From the NCBI RefSeq assembly GCF_020564935.1, contig NZ_JAJCXB010000006.1, positions 143,376 to 207,375 of the forward strand: a stretch of DNA of 64,000 bases, read 5' to 3'. A model generated the notes under the pieces. That model ran no database searches, had not been told where the DNA came from, and saw only the letters and a list, made by a program, of their open reading frames with translations. This document shows, in pieces, positions 16,093 to 24,441 of this stretch. The stretch's first letter is position 1. Each line of letters opens with the position of its first letter. The DNA is from Streptomyces pinistramenti. GTDB lineage: Bacteria; Actinomycetota; Actinomycetes; Streptomycetales; Streptomycetaceae. A program made the translations under genes and the position numbers.

Positions 16093-17085
16093 CTACGGCA
16101 CCCGCGCCGACGTCCGCGCCTCGATGAGGTTGAGCACCTCGACCTTGCCGGACGAGCCCTTCGCCGGGACCTTGACCGCCTGCCCCGTCAGATACGTCAG
16201 GGTGATTTTGCTCGCCTGCTTCACGGGCTTGGCCATGACGCCCTGGACCGCAAGCGACACCGACATCGGCGAGCCCTCGAACACCGTCTTCTGCTGGTGG
16301 TAGTAGGCCGCGAAGAACACCAGCGCCCCGCCGTCCTTCGTCCGCAGCGCCACCGGCGGGAAGTCCGCGGGCTGGTCCTCCCACTGGATCCGGGCGCCGA
16401 GCGCATGGGACTTGGCGGCCCGGTCGCGGCGCCGCAGGTCGGTGCTGGGTCCGGAGGCGAACAGGTCGCCCTCGCCGGTCTTGAGGTAGTTCGCGTAACT
16501 CCGGCTGAGCTTGCCCGGATCCACCGTCAGACCGGACGCACCGTCCCCCGCGGGCACCGCCTCGGCGTAGCCGTCGGCGTCCCGCGCCAGCTCCGGCACC
16601 TTGTTGCCCGGGAGCGTCGACAGGTACACCGCCCGCCACGGCGCATCGACGGCGTCCCGGCTGAACACCACGAACCAGCGGGTGTAGTTGCCGCCGCGGT
16701 CCTTGCGGTTGCTGACCGCGTCGGCCAGGAACGACTTCGGCCAGCCCGCCTGCGTGGGCACCGTGAAGTGCGCGTCCTTGAGCGTCAGCGCGGGAAAGGT
16801 GGGGTTGCCCTGCGGGCGGACGGCGTGGGCGGCCTTGATGCCCGCCTCGTCGATGCTGAGCAACGCCCCCGACTCGTAGGAGGCGTTGGCCTTCGCATCG
16901 AGGGTGCGGTTGGCCTTGTTGAAGCCGTCGGTGAAGCGCTGGAGCGCCTTGGCGGCCTCAGTCTCCGACACCGCCGGGACGATCTCCCGCTCGCCGTGCA
17001 CCGTCATGCAGCCGCTCAGTATCACCATCGCCGCCGCTGCCGACGTCAGTGTGGCGGGCACCCGGAACGGCGACCTGCGTGTCAT
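16093..17085 (-). CDS. Predicted lipoprotein downstream of efeU
   Basis: A 330-residue secreted lipoprotein: basic MTRRSPFR, a hydrophobic stretch, and a lipobox VILSGC with the modified cysteine at residue 26. The mature part has no family I recognise. It looks like a soluble domain of mixed beta character (FPALTLKDAHFTVP, TRWFVVFSR, GALVFFAAYYHQQ). AAGGAG ten bases upstream supports ATG 17085. The start lies inside the last 128 bases of efeU in another frame, so it is the fourth gene of the iron operon by position. A role at the cell surface in iron uptake is only an inference from this context. Confidence 0.8.
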   Translation of the reverse strand: MTRRSPFRVPATLTSAAAAMVILSGCMTVHGEREIVPAVSETEAAKALQRFTDGFNKANRTLDAKANASYESGALLSIDEAGIKAAHAVRPQGNPTFPALTLKDAHFTVPTQAGWPKSFLADAVSNRKDRGGNYTRWFVVFSRDAVDAPWRAVYLSTLPGNKVPELARDADGYAEAVPAGDGASGLTVDPGKLSRSYANYLKTGEGDLFASGPSTDLRRRDRAAKSHALGARIQWEDQPADFPPVALRTKDGGALVFFAAYYHQQKTVFEGSPMSVSLAVQGVMAKPVKQASKITLTYLTGQAVKVPAKGSSGKVEVLNLIEARTSARVP

Positions 17086-17950
17086 GGGGCTCGGGCTCCT
17101 TCGGGGCGACCGGGGCGGGCACGGAGGCCGCCGGGGTGGCACGATTCGGCGCCACCCTACCGGGGGCGAGGAACAGCGCGAGCGTGGGGACCAGATACAG
17201 CAGCCACACCGTGACCTGAAGGACCGTCGGATCCGGCTGGAAGTTGAAGATGCCCTTGAGCAGCGTCCCGTACCAGCTGTCCGCCGGAATCTGCGCGCTG
17301 ATGTCGAACGCCTGGCTGTTCAGCCCCGGCAGCAGGCCCGCCTCCTGAAGGTCGTGGAAGCCGTACGCGAGGACACCGGCGGCGACCACCACCAGCATCC
17401 CGCCGGTCCAGGTGAAGAACTTCGCCAGATTGATCCGCACCGCGCCGCGGTAGAACAGCCAGCCCAGCACCACCGACGTCAACAGGCCCAGCAGCGCGCC
17501 GATCAGCGGCCGCACACCGTCCTGCGCCGACTGCGCCGCGGTCCACACGAACAGCGCCGTCTCCAGGCCCTCGCGGCCCACCGACAGGAACGCGGTGATC
17601 ACCAGCGCCGTCGTGCCCATCGCCAGGGCGGCGTCCAGCTTGCCGTGCAGCTCCTTCTTCAGATGCCGCGCGGTACGCCGCATCCAGAAGACCATCCACG
17701 TCACCAGGCACACCGCGACGACCGACAGCGAGCCGCCGAGCGCCTCCTGCGCCTGGAACGTCAGCGTCTGCGAGCCGAACTGCAGCGCGGCACCGAACGC
17801 GAACGACAGCACCACCGCCAGTCCGATGCCCAGCCACACCGGGCGCAGCGCCTCCCGCCGGCCGGTCTTGACGAGATAGGCGATGAGGATGCAGACGACG
17901 AGGCTGGCTTCCAGGCCCTCGCGCAGCCCGATCAGGTAGTTGCCGAACAC
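16958..17950 (-). CDS. efeU: Ferrous/ferric iron permease EfeU (FTR1 family)
   Basis: A 330-residue membrane permease of the FTR1 family, the channel part of the EfeUOB uptake system. Seven or so transmembrane helices are visible, with two R-E-x-x-E iron motifs: LREGLEASL near residue 9 and GREGLETALF near residue 125. The GTG start at 17950 follows GAAGGGA. The C-terminal tail after LFLAPGR is hydrophilic, Pro-rich and then Gly/Asp/Arg-rich, and overlaps the lipoprotein gene by 128 bases. This is unusual, because neighbours here overlap by four bases, and it may mean the natural stop was lost. It is the third gene of the minus-strand efe operon. Confidence 0.92.
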   Translation of the reverse strand: MFGNYLIGLREGLEASLVVCILIAYLVKTGRREALRPVWLGIGLAVVLSFAFGAALQFGSQTLTFQAQEALGGSLSVVAVCLVTWMVFWMRRTARHLKKELHGKLDAALAMGTTALVITAFLSVGREGLETALFVWTAAQSAQDGVRPLIGALLGLLTSVVLGWLFYRGAVRINLAKFFTWTGGMLVVVAAGVLAYGFHDLQEAGLLPGLNSQAFDISAQIPADSWYGTLLKGIFNFQPDPTVLQVTVWLLYLVPTLALFLAPGRVAPNRATPAASVPAPVAPKEPEPHDTQVAVPGARHTDVGSGGDGDTERLHDGARRAGDRPGGVGD

Positions 17951-18009
17951 GTCGGTCCCTTCTCTTCCTTCATGGTGTGACGGACGGATCCGTCACGGAG
18001 TTGACGTGG

Positions 18010-19350
18010 TCAGGCGGACGCGGTGAACAGTTCCCTGCCCCACCAGTCGGCGGCTCCCCGCACACCGGGCGGCACCGCGAAGACCGCGGAACCCACGTGC
18101 TGGATGTACTCGTTGAGCGCGTCGTGCCGCGCCAGCTTCCGCTGGAGCGGCACGAACCCGTGCCGGACGTCCCGCTGGTAGGCGAGGAAGAACAGCCCCG
18201 CGTCCAGCCGCCCCAGGCCGTCCGTGCCGTCCGTGAAGGAGTAGCCGCGGCGCAGGATCCGCACCCCGCCGTTGCTGTCCGGATGCGCCAGCCGTACGTG
18301 CGCGGTGGGCAGCATCGACGGCAGGTGCGGGGTGTCCCGCTCGTTCTTTTTGCCGGCCGGCGCGCCCTCGCCCTTGTCCCGGCCGAAGACGTCCTGCTGC
18401 TCCTTGAGCGAGGTGCGGTCCCAGGTCTCGATGTGCATCCGGATCCGCCGCGCGACGAGGTACGAGCCGCCGGCCATCCAGGAGGCGCTGCCCTTCGCGT
18501 CGGACCCGGACACCCAGACGTGCGCGTCCAGCGCCTTCGGGTCGGCGCCCGAGACGTTGTCGGTGCCGTCCTTGAAGCCGAACATGTTGCGCGGGGTCTG
18601 CGCGTCCGGTGTGGTCGACGAGGTCTTGCCGAAGCCGAGCTGGGACCAGCGGATGGCGACCTTGCCGAAGCCGATCCTGGCCAGGTTGCGGATCGCGTGC
18701 ACCGCCACCTGCGGATCGTCCGCGCACGCCTGCACGCACAGATCGCCGCCGCTGCGCGCCGCGTCGAGGTTGTCGCCGGGGAACTTCGGCAGGTCGGTCA
18801 GCGCGTCCGGGCGCCGTGACCTGATGCCGAACCGGTCCTTGCCGTCCTTCTCGAACAGCGTCGGGCCGATGCCGAAGGTCAGTGTCAGGCGGGACGGCGG
18901 CAGGCCGAGCGCCTCGCCGGTGTCGTCCGGCGGCGCCTCGACGAGCTGGCCGACCGCGCCGTCGCCGACCGCGTCACCCGCCGTCATCCTGGCCGCGGCC
19001 CGTGTCCACTCCTTGAGCAGGGCGATCAGTGCGTCGCGGTCGTCGGTGGTGACGTCGAAGGCGGCGAAGTGCAGCCGGTCCTGGACGGCGGTGGCGATGC
19101 CGGCCTGGTGCGTGCCGTGGAAGGGGACGGCCGCGCCGGCGGTGGCGTCCGCGGCGGCGGGCCCGGCATCGCCGCCGGTGCGGAGCGCCGCCGCGGTGCC
19201 GCCGGCCGCGACCGCGCCGAGCGCGAGGCCGGCGCCGCCCCAGCCGAGCAGCGAACGGCGGGACGGGGCCCGGCCGTTGGCGCTTTCGCCGCCCGTATCC
19301 GGCGCCTGGCCGTCCCGGCCCGCGCCACCCTGCTCCGCCCCGTCCGCCAT
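18010..19350 (-). CDS. efeB: Deferrochelatase/peroxidase EfeB (DyP-type)
   Basis: A 446-residue dye-decolorizing-type heme peroxidase exported by the Tat system. Residues 25-45 carry the twin-arginine motif (SRRSLLGWGGAGLAL). The mature domain shows GFKDGTDN, the GxxDG motif of DyP enzymes, and late family segments (RRGYSFTDG, GLFFLAYQRD). In the Efe system it oxidizes ferrous iron or releases iron from heme for EfeO and EfeU. An ATG at 19419 overlaps the efeO stop. ATG 19350 is preferred because AAGGAG lies six bases before it; the longer form would add an odd DMADMAD-rich leader. It lies between efeO and efeU on the same strand. Confidence 0.93.
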   Translation of the reverse strand: MADGAEQGGAGRDGQAPDTGGESANGRAPSRRSLLGWGGAGLALGAVAAGGTAAALRTGGDAGPAAADATAGAAVPFHGTHQAGIATAVQDRLHFAAFDVTTDDRDALIALLKEWTRAAARMTAGDAVGDGAVGQLVEAPPDDTGEALGLPPSRLTLTFGIGPTLFEKDGKDRFGIRSRRPDALTDLPKFPGDNLDAARSGGDLCVQACADDPQVAVHAIRNLARIGFGKVAIRWSQLGFGKTSSTTPDAQTPRNMFGFKDGTDNVSGADPKALDAHVWVSGSDAKGSASWMAGGSYLVARRIRMHIETWDRTSLKEQQDVFGRDKGEGAPAGKKNERDTPHLPSMLPTAHVRLAHPDSNGGVRILRRGYSFTDGTDGLGRLDAGLFFLAYQRDVRHGFVPLQRKLARHDALNEYIQHVGSAVFAVPPGVRGAADWWGRELFTASA

Positions 19351-19415
19351 GTCGCTCTCCTTGTCCGCCCTGCCCGTCCTGTCTGCCATGTCCGCCATGT
19401 CGCCCGTGCCGCCCG

Positions 19416-20567
19416 TCACTTGGCGGTGGCCACGGCGGCCGCCAGCTTCGACAGCGGCTCGGCGAGCGCGTTCACGCCGTCCGAGAGGACCTTGCGCTCA
19501 CCCTTGCCGACGGTGTCGTACGGGGCGAAGCCGTCGTCCGAGCCGCTGTCGCGGTGCTTGTCCAGGCGGGCCTTGATCGACGCGAACTGCTTGTCCAGCT
19601 CCCGGGCCAGCTCCGGGTCGTTCTTGGCGGCGACCGGCTTCAGCAGCTCGTACGCCTTCTGCGCGCCCTCGACGTTGGCCTGGAAGTCGAGCAGGTCGGT
19701 GTGGCTGTAGCGCTCCTCCTCGCCGGTGACCTTGCCGGTGGCCACCTCGTCGAGGAGTTCCTTGGCGCCGTTGGCCATGCTGGTGGGCGTGATGTCGGCG
19801 GTGCCGACCCGCTTCTGCCAGTCCTTGAGGTCGGTGATCAGCCGGCCGGCCAGCTTCTTGTCGTCCCCGGAGATCTTCTGCTGCTGCCACAGGGACTTCT
19901 CCAGCCTGTGCCAGCCGGTCCACTTCTGGCCGTCCTCCAGGCCGTCCTCCCGCACGTCGACCTTCGGATCGATGTCGCCGAAGGACTCGGCCACGGGCTC
20001 GGTGCGCTCCCAGCCGACGCGGGAGAGCGCGTAGGTCTTCTTCGCCGCGTCGACGTCGCCGGCCCGGACCGCGTCGGCGAACTTCTGCGCGGCCGGCAGG
20101 GTCAGGTCGGCCTGCTGCTGGACGTACGTGCGGTAGGCGGCGACCGCGGCGTCCAGCCGGGGATCGCGCTCGGCGTCCGCGCCCTTGCCGCTCGCCGTGA
20201 CCTTCTGCCGGATGCCGCTGCCCTTCATGCCGGGCTTGCAGGCGACCTCGTAGTGCCCCGGCTTGATCTCGGCGGTGATCTCGGCCCTGGTGCCGGGGCC
20301 GATGTTCTCCCGCTCGGTGACGATCCGGTCGCCGGGCGCGTACACGTACATCTCGGTGACCTGGGAGCCGGTGTTCCGCACCGCGAACCGGACGTGCCCG
20401 GCCGGGAATTCCTTCGCGGACAGCTCGCACGCCGAGTCGCTCGCCGTCACGTCGATCACGCCCTTGCCGCCGCCCTTGCCGTCGCTCTTCGCGGCACATC
20501 CGGAGACGACGGTCAGGGCCGCGGCCACGGCGGCTGCGGTGACGACGGAGGGGCGGAGGGCTCGCAT
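19416..20567 (-). CDS. efeO: Iron uptake protein EfeO (cupredoxin plus imelysin/M75 domain)
   Basis: A 383-residue iron-binding lipoprotein. Its lipobox is VVSGC with the cysteine at residue 24. An N-terminal cupredoxin-like domain (VIDVTASDSACELSAKEF to GHYEVACKPGM) is followed by an M75 helical domain with the metal motif H-x-x-E in TGWHRLEKSLW and a late DLLDFQANVEGAQKAY. EfeO is thought to bind ferric or ferrous iron outside the membrane and pass it to EfeU. It is the first gene of efeO-efeB-efeU. GGAGACC precedes the ATG, and an iron-box-like palindrome lies about 75 bases upstream, so iron repression by a DmdR/IdeR protein is likely. Confidence 0.94.
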   Translation of the reverse strand: MRALRPSVVTAAAVAAALTVVSGCAAKSDGKGGGKGVIDVTASDSACELSAKEFPAGHVRFAVRNTGSQVTEMYVYAPGDRIVTERENIGPGTRAEITAEIKPGHYEVACKPGMKGSGIRQKVTASGKGADAERDPRLDAAVAAYRTYVQQQADLTLPAAQKFADAVRAGDVDAAKKTYALSRVGWERTEPVAESFGDIDPKVDVREDGLEDGQKWTGWHRLEKSLWQQQKISGDDKKLAGRLITDLKDWQKRVGTADITPTSMANGAKELLDEVATGKVTGEEERYSHTDLLDFQANVEGAQKAYELLKPVAAKNDPELARELDKQFASIKARLDKHRDSGSDDGFAPYDTVGKGERKVLSDGVNALAEPLSKLAAAVATAK

Positions 20568-20642
20568 GCGGGTCTCCAGAGGAGTGCGGGACGTTACGGG
20601 GACAACCGGGCATCAGGGGAGGCACCGGCACTAAGGCAGCCC

Positions 20643-20661
20643 TAAGTTATCCGAGCCTTAC
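20643..20661 (-). promoter_or_regulatory. Iron-box-like operator upstream of efeO
   Basis: TAAGTTATCCGAGCCTTAC reads on the minus strand as GTAAGGCTCGGATAACTTA. Aligned by hand to the IdeR/DmdR1 consensus TTAGGTTAGGCTAACCTAA it matches 12 of 19 positions. A second overlapping half-site series (CTTAGGGCTGCCTTAG on the minus strand) lies toward the gene. Confidence 0.6.
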
Positions 20662-20876
20662 TTCATGCTGCCCCTGATTCCCCGTGATTCGGCTCTCACG
20701 GGCTACGGCCCGGTCACGGATCGGCGCGCGACAGGTCACGGGCGGGTCATGGGCAGGTCAAGGTAAGGGTCATGCCGGAGCGAGGGGCATGACCAGCGGA
20801 ACCGGCGGTTCAGGCGCCCCCTCCGGCGCGGGGTGCGCCCGCCGGCGGCCGTCCGCACGCCCCGCACACGGAAGAA

Positions 20877-20923
20877 ACCGGTGGAGCCCGGCCGCCCTCG
20901 GGCGACCGTCCGGCTCCACCGGT
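20877..20923 (-). terminator. Hairpin in the 20568-21038 spacer
   Basis: ACCGGTGGAGCC pairs perfectly with GGCTCCACCGGT over 12 bp. It lies 116 bases downstream of the small secreted protein gene and may end its transcript. Apart from this and the iron box, the 471-base spacer shows no gene. Confidence 0.45.
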
Positions 20924-21038
20924 CGGGATGTTCGGTGGCAGCGCCCGCCCCGCACGGCCGCGGATCACGCGCGGGGGAGAGCGCCTGTTTCAGGGCCGCT
21001 GCGCGAGGGCCGTCACCCCCGGGCGGCTCGGCCGCGGT

Positions 21039-21347
21039 TTACAGCGGGCGCGCCCAGAGGTCGTACTGCAGGCCCCCGCCGTCGCAGAACGGGTCGGCCC
21101 ACTTGCCGGAGCTGACCAGGTCGGTGCCGGCCGCCTGGCAGCCGCTGAGCGTCCAGAACTTCTTGCCGGTCCACACCGTTCCGGGAGGACCGTCCATCGG
21201 CTTCTGCTGCTTCTGCACGTGGACGGCGGCCGGAGCGCTCGCGGCGACCGGAGCGGCCGAAGCGGCGCCGGCCTGGGTCGTGCCGAGACCGGCGACCGCC
21301 AGGGCGACGGCGGCGAAGGCGCCGGTGATGATTCGCCTGTTACGCAT
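21039..21347 (-). CDS. Small secreted protein of unknown function
   Basis: A 102-residue protein with a clear Sec signal peptide: MRNRRIITGAFAAVALAVAGL, then an Ala-rich cleavage region around AGAASAAPVAA. The mature part, 60-70 residues, contains two cysteines (SGCQAAG and DPFCDGG) that could form one disulfide, and aromatic residues (TVWTGKKFWTL, QYDLWARPL). I recognise no family. GGAAAGGAA precedes the ATG at 21347, and an upstream ATG 28 codons earlier is less likely. A perfect Crp-type palindrome stands 91 bases upstream. It is flanked by iron genes but has no iron box, so a link to iron is unproven. Confidence 0.75.
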   Translation of the reverse strand: MRNRRIITGAFAAVALAVAGLGTTQAGAASAAPVAASAPAAVHVQKQQKPMDGPPGTVWTGKKFWTLSGCQAAGTDLVSSGKWADPFCDGGGLQYDLWARPL

Positions 21348-21437
21348 TGGGTGGTTCCTTTCCCCGTGGATCAGGGCCCGTTGCGAGCCCTTCCCCCTGC
21401 ACACGGCCGGGGCCCCCGCGCCGTATGACACCGCATC

Positions 21438-21455
21438 ATGTGACCTGCGTCACAT
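21438..21455. promoter_or_regulatory. Crp-type palindrome between divergent genes
   Basis: ATGTGACCTGCGTCACAT contains TGTGA-N6-TCACA, the canonical Crp half-sites, and fits the GTG-N6-CAC core reported for Streptomyces Crp. It lies 91 bases before the small secreted protein gene and 68 bases before the second PhzF gene. Confidence 0.6.
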
Positions 21456-21522
21456 CATCGTTGGGGGTGGGTGAGGGCGGTGGCGTGCGTCGTCCCGGCG
21501 GTGCGCTGCGCACAATGGCCGG

Positions 21523-22218
21523 ATGACCGCCTATGAAGTGCTCCGAGTGTTCTGCGGCCCCGACGGGTCCGGAGGCAACGCGCTGGGTGTCGTACGGGAC
21601 GGCGCCGCCCTCCCCGACCCGGCGACGCGGGCCGCACTCGCCGCCGAACTCGGCTTCAGTGAAACGGTGTTCCTCGACGACGCCGAGCGCGGCACCGTCG
21701 ACATCCACACCCCGAGCGTCCGCCTCCCGTTCGCCGGGCACCCGCTCGTCGGCCTCGCCTGGCTGCTGCGCGCCCTCGGCCGCCCGCCCCTGACCCTGCG
21801 CCCGCCGGCCGGCGAAGTGGCCGTCTTCTACGAGGGGACGGCGGATGAGGGCGAGGCGGCCGAGGCGGAGACGGTCTGGGTGCGCGGCCGCCCGGAGTGG
21901 GTGACGGGGCGCAGGACCGAGCGGTACGCGTCGGCCGCCGAGGTCGACGCGCTGCCCGCGCCGCCGCCGGGCGAGGGCTGGCTGTACGCCTGGGCCTGGC
22001 AGGACGAGGCCGCGGGGATCGTGCGGGCGCGGGGCTTCCCGCGCCGCGCGGGCGGCACCGCGGAGGACGAGGCGACGGGCGCGGCCGCGATACTGCTGAC
22101 CCATCGGCTCGGCCGCCCGCTGGACGTCCGCCAGGGGGCCGCGTCGCAGATCCTCACCCGGTGCTACCCGGACGGCAGCGTCGCGGTCGGCGGGCGGGTA
22201 CGCGCCGAGGCGCCGTAG
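21523..22218 (+). CDS. Second PhzF family protein, compact
   Basis: A 231-residue PhzF-like protein, shorter than the usual 260-300. Both halves are recognisable: EVLRVFCGPDGSGGNALGVV, ELGFSETVFLDD with the conserved glutamate, LPFAGHPLVG, and late GGTAEDEATGAAAILLTHRL. The linker region is trimmed and rich in Glu and Ala. Substrate and pathway are unknown. It is divergent from the small secreted protein gene and convergent with heme oxygenase. CACAAT sits six bases before the ATG and no ribosome site is visible, so it may be leaderless. It is only distantly similar to the PhzF protein at 8.1 kb. Confidence 0.85.
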   Translation: MTAYEVLRVFCGPDGSGGNALGVVRDGAALPDPATRAALAAELGFSETVFLDDAERGTVDIHTPSVRLPFAGHPLVGLAWLLRALGRPPLTLRPPAGEVAVFYEGTADEGEAAEAETVWVRGRPEWVTGRRTERYASAAEVDALPAPPPGEGWLYAWAWQDEAAGIVRARGFPRRAGGTAEDEATGAAAILLTHRLGRPLDVRQGAASQILTRCYPDGSVAVGGRVRAEAP

Positions 22219-22278
22219 GGCGGGCCCGCGGGGTTCCGTACGGCCTGCCGGTCCGTGCCCGCCCGGCTCCCGCCGCCG

Positions 22279-22950
22279 CTACGCGCTCAGCGGGAACTGC
22301 GTGCCCAGCTCCTGGAAGACCGCGCTGTTGAGGGTGAACGCGCGCTTGCACTCGTCGATCACCCGCTGCTTCTCCAGGTCGTCGACCGGCAGGGCGTCCA
22401 GCAGCTCGCGGTACTCGCGCTTGAACGCGGCGGGATTGGCGATGTCCTCGAAGACGTAGAACCGCACGCCGTCGCCCTTGCGGTCGAAGCCCCAGGTCTT
22501 CTCCGCGGTGCCGCGGATGATCTGGCCGCCGGAGAGGTCGCCGAGGTAGCGGGTGTAGTGGTGGGCGACGTAGCCCGCGGGCCAGTCGCGTGCGCACTGC
22601 CGTATGCGGGCGGCGTACGCGGCGGTGGCCGGCAGCGGCTCCAGATCTTCGGACCAGGACGGGCCGCCCAGGTGGGCGAGGTCGCGCTCCAGCTCGGCGG
22701 TGCGGGCCAGTTCGGGACGGATGAAGGGCCCTGCGACCGGGTCCTGGGCGAGCGTCCGGGGGGTGTCCTCCAGCGCGCGGTAGACGAACCACAGCTGCTC
22801 GGTGTAGCGGCGGTAGGCGGGTACGCCGAGCCGGCCGGCCAGGAGGCCGTTCATGAACGGGGGGCTCTGGGCCTCGGTGTGCAGCTCGTGCGTCGCGGCG
22901 CGGATGAGCGCGGAGAAGGGGGTGGGCGGGGTCGAGCTGGGTGCTTCCAC
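22279..22950 (-). CDS. Biliverdin-producing heme oxygenase
   Basis: A 223-residue HmuO/HO-1-type heme oxygenase. It opens heme to biliverdin, CO and ferrous iron using electrons from a partner reductase. The proximal heme histidine fits H24 in ATHELHTEAQ, and the distal-helix motif GDLSGGQIIRG is intact. Length is normal. A palindromic iron box lies about 60 bases upstream, so expression should rise when iron is scarce. It is a single gene here with no heme transporter alongside. The iron it frees would join the pool fed by the efe system 2 kb away. Confidence 0.94.
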   Translation of the reverse strand: MEAPSSTPPTPFSALIRAATHELHTEAQSPPFMNGLLAGRLGVPAYRRYTEQLWFVYRALEDTPRTLAQDPVAGPFIRPELARTAELERDLAHLGGPSWSEDLEPLPATAAYAARIRQCARDWPAGYVAHHYTRYLGDLSGGQIIRGTAEKTWGFDRKGDGVRFYVFEDIANPAAFKREYRELLDALPVDDLEKQRVIDECKRAFTLNSAVFQELGTQFPLSA

Positions 22951-23011
22951 GGCTGGCCTCCGGGGACCGAGGGGAGCGGAAAGGAACAGGTCGAGGTAGG
23001 CTCACCCAACT

Positions 23012-23029
23012 ACTTAGGTTTACCTAAGT
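23012..23029 (-). promoter_or_regulatory. Iron box upstream of heme oxygenase
   Basis: ACTTAGGTTTACCTAAGT has perfect 8-base arms (ACTTAGGT and ACCTAAGT) around a two-base centre. The TTAGGT...ACCTAA core is that of IdeR/DmdR/DtxR operators. Confidence 0.75.
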
Positions 23030-23077
23030 CAGCCTGTTCCCGACGCCCTGTCGGTAAAACTTTACCCCGGGCCGCCG

Positions 23078-23935
23078 TCAGGGAAGCGTGAGGATTTCCG
23101 CGCCCGTCTCCGTGACGACCAGGGTGTGCTCGAACTGCGCCGTGCGCTTGCGGTCCTTGGTCACGACCGTCCAGCCGTCGTCCCACATGTCGTACTCGTA
23201 GGAGCCCAGCGTCAGCATCGGCTCGATCGTGAAGGTCATGCCGGGCTTGATGTCGGTCGTGTGGTGCGGGCTGTCGTAGTGCGGGACGATCAGACCGGAG
23301 TGGAAGGACGAGTTCACGCCGTGGCCGGTGAAGTCACGGACCACGCCGTAGCCGAACCGCTTGGCGTACGACTCGATGACCCGGCCGATGATGTTGATCT
23401 GGCGGCCCGGCTTGACGGCCTTGATCGCGCGGTGGAGCGCCTCCCGGGTCCGCTCGACGAGCAGCGTGGACTCCTCGTCGACGTCGCCGCACAGGTACGT
23501 GGCGTTGTTGTCGCCGTGCACGCCGTGGAGGTACGCGGTCACGTCGAGGTTCACGATGTCGCCGTCCTTGAGGACGGTCGAATCGGGGATGCCGTGGCAG
23601 ATGACCTCGTTGAGCGAGGAACACAGCGACTTGGGGAAGCCGCGGTAGCCGAGCGTGGAGGGATAGGCGCCGTGATCGCACATGAACTCGTGGGCGACCC
23701 GGTCCAGTTCATCCGTGGTCACACCAGGCGCGATGAGCTTGGCGGCCTCCTCCATCGCCTGCGCGGCGATCTTGCCGGCGATCCGCATCCGCTCGATGGT
23801 GTCGGCGTCCTGCACCTCGGGCCCCGTATAGGGCGTGGGCGCGGCCTTGCCGACGTACTCGGGGCGCGGGATCGAGGCGGGGACGGGGCGGGTGGGGGAG
23901 ATGTCCCCCGGGACGAGAAGCGACTGGCCAGACAT
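23078..23935 (-). CDS. map: Type I methionine aminopeptidase
   Basis: A 285-residue metalloprotease that removes the initiator methionine from new proteins. The five metal ligands sit in recognisable blocks: two aspartates in [19 protein letters not shown], histidine in FTGHGV, glutamate in FTIEPML, and glutamate in QFEHTLVV. An N-terminal extension of about 40 residues ([22 protein letters not shown]) is the SH3-binding-like linker typical of actinobacterial MetAP with Pro-rich tails. TACACT lies seven bases before ATG 23935, indicating a leaderless message. An ATG 33 codons upstream overlaps the divergent gene and is rejected. Confidence 0.95.
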   Translation of the reverse strand: MSGQSLLVPGDISPTRPVPASIPRPEYVGKAAPTPYTGPEVQDADTIERMRIAGKIAAQAMEEAAKLIAPGVTTDELDRVAHEFMCDHGAYPSTLGYRGFPKSLCSSLNEVICHGIPDSTVLKDGDIVNLDVTAYLHGVHGDNNATYLCGDVDEESTLLVERTREALHRAIKAVKPGRQINIIGRVIESYAKRFGYGVVRDFTGHGVNSSFHSGLIVPHYDSPHHTTDIKPGMTFTIEPMLTLGSYEYDMWDDGWTVVTKDRKRTAQFEHTLVVTETGAEILTLP

Positions 23936-23942
23936 GCCAGCG

Positions 23943-23948
23943 AGTGTA
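23943..23948 (-). promoter_or_regulatory. Candidate -10 box of map
   Basis: TACACT on the minus strand ends seven bases before ATG 23935. No ribosome site is present. Confidence 0.5.
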
Positions 23949-24002
23949 TCCGCGGGCCATCGGGCAGGATTGGCGGCACAGAACGGACCACAGGAGGCGG
24001 CA

Positions 24003-24260
24003 ATGGCGCTGTTCAAGAGGCGTACGGAAGGCAAGCCCGGCGAATGGTTCTACTGCCTGCGGCACCAGAAGGTCGAAGAGGGCCCCGAATGCCGGGCCGC
24101 CGACCGCTTCGGCCCCTATGACAGCCGCGAGGCGGCCGCGCACGCGATGGAAACGGCCCGCGAGCGGAATCTGGAGTGGGAGACCGACCCGCGCTGGCAC
24201 GAGCAGGACAAGAGCGGCGAGGACGGCGCGGGGCGCGACGGTGAGCGGGGTGCTCCGTAG
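24003..24260 (+). CDS. Conserved hypothetical protein beside map
   Basis: An 85-residue soluble protein, divergent from map. It has one CxxH-like patch ([17 protein letters not shown]) and a charged, disordered C-terminus rich in Glu, Asp and Gly. GGAGG lies eight bases before the ATG, so it is well supported as a gene. Small proteins of this kind adjacent to map are common in Streptomyces; their function is not known to me. Confidence 0.75.
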   Translation: MALFKRRTEGKPGEWFYCLRHQKVEEGPECRAADRFGPYDSREAAAHAMETARERNLEWETDPRWHEQDKSGEDGAGRDGERGAP

Positions 24261-24441
24261 CGGCATGCGGAACGCGTGGCGGCGTCGGGAACGCCCCCGT
24301 GGAACGGCCGGACCGGCTCGTTTATTTGTAGCGTCAATGTAAATCGCCGGTGTGTCTCGTTATCGTTTCGATTCTTGACGATGCGGGTGGCGGTGACGTT
24401 CACTTCAGCCGTTCCGGCGGCCCATGGGGGAGAAAACCGAA

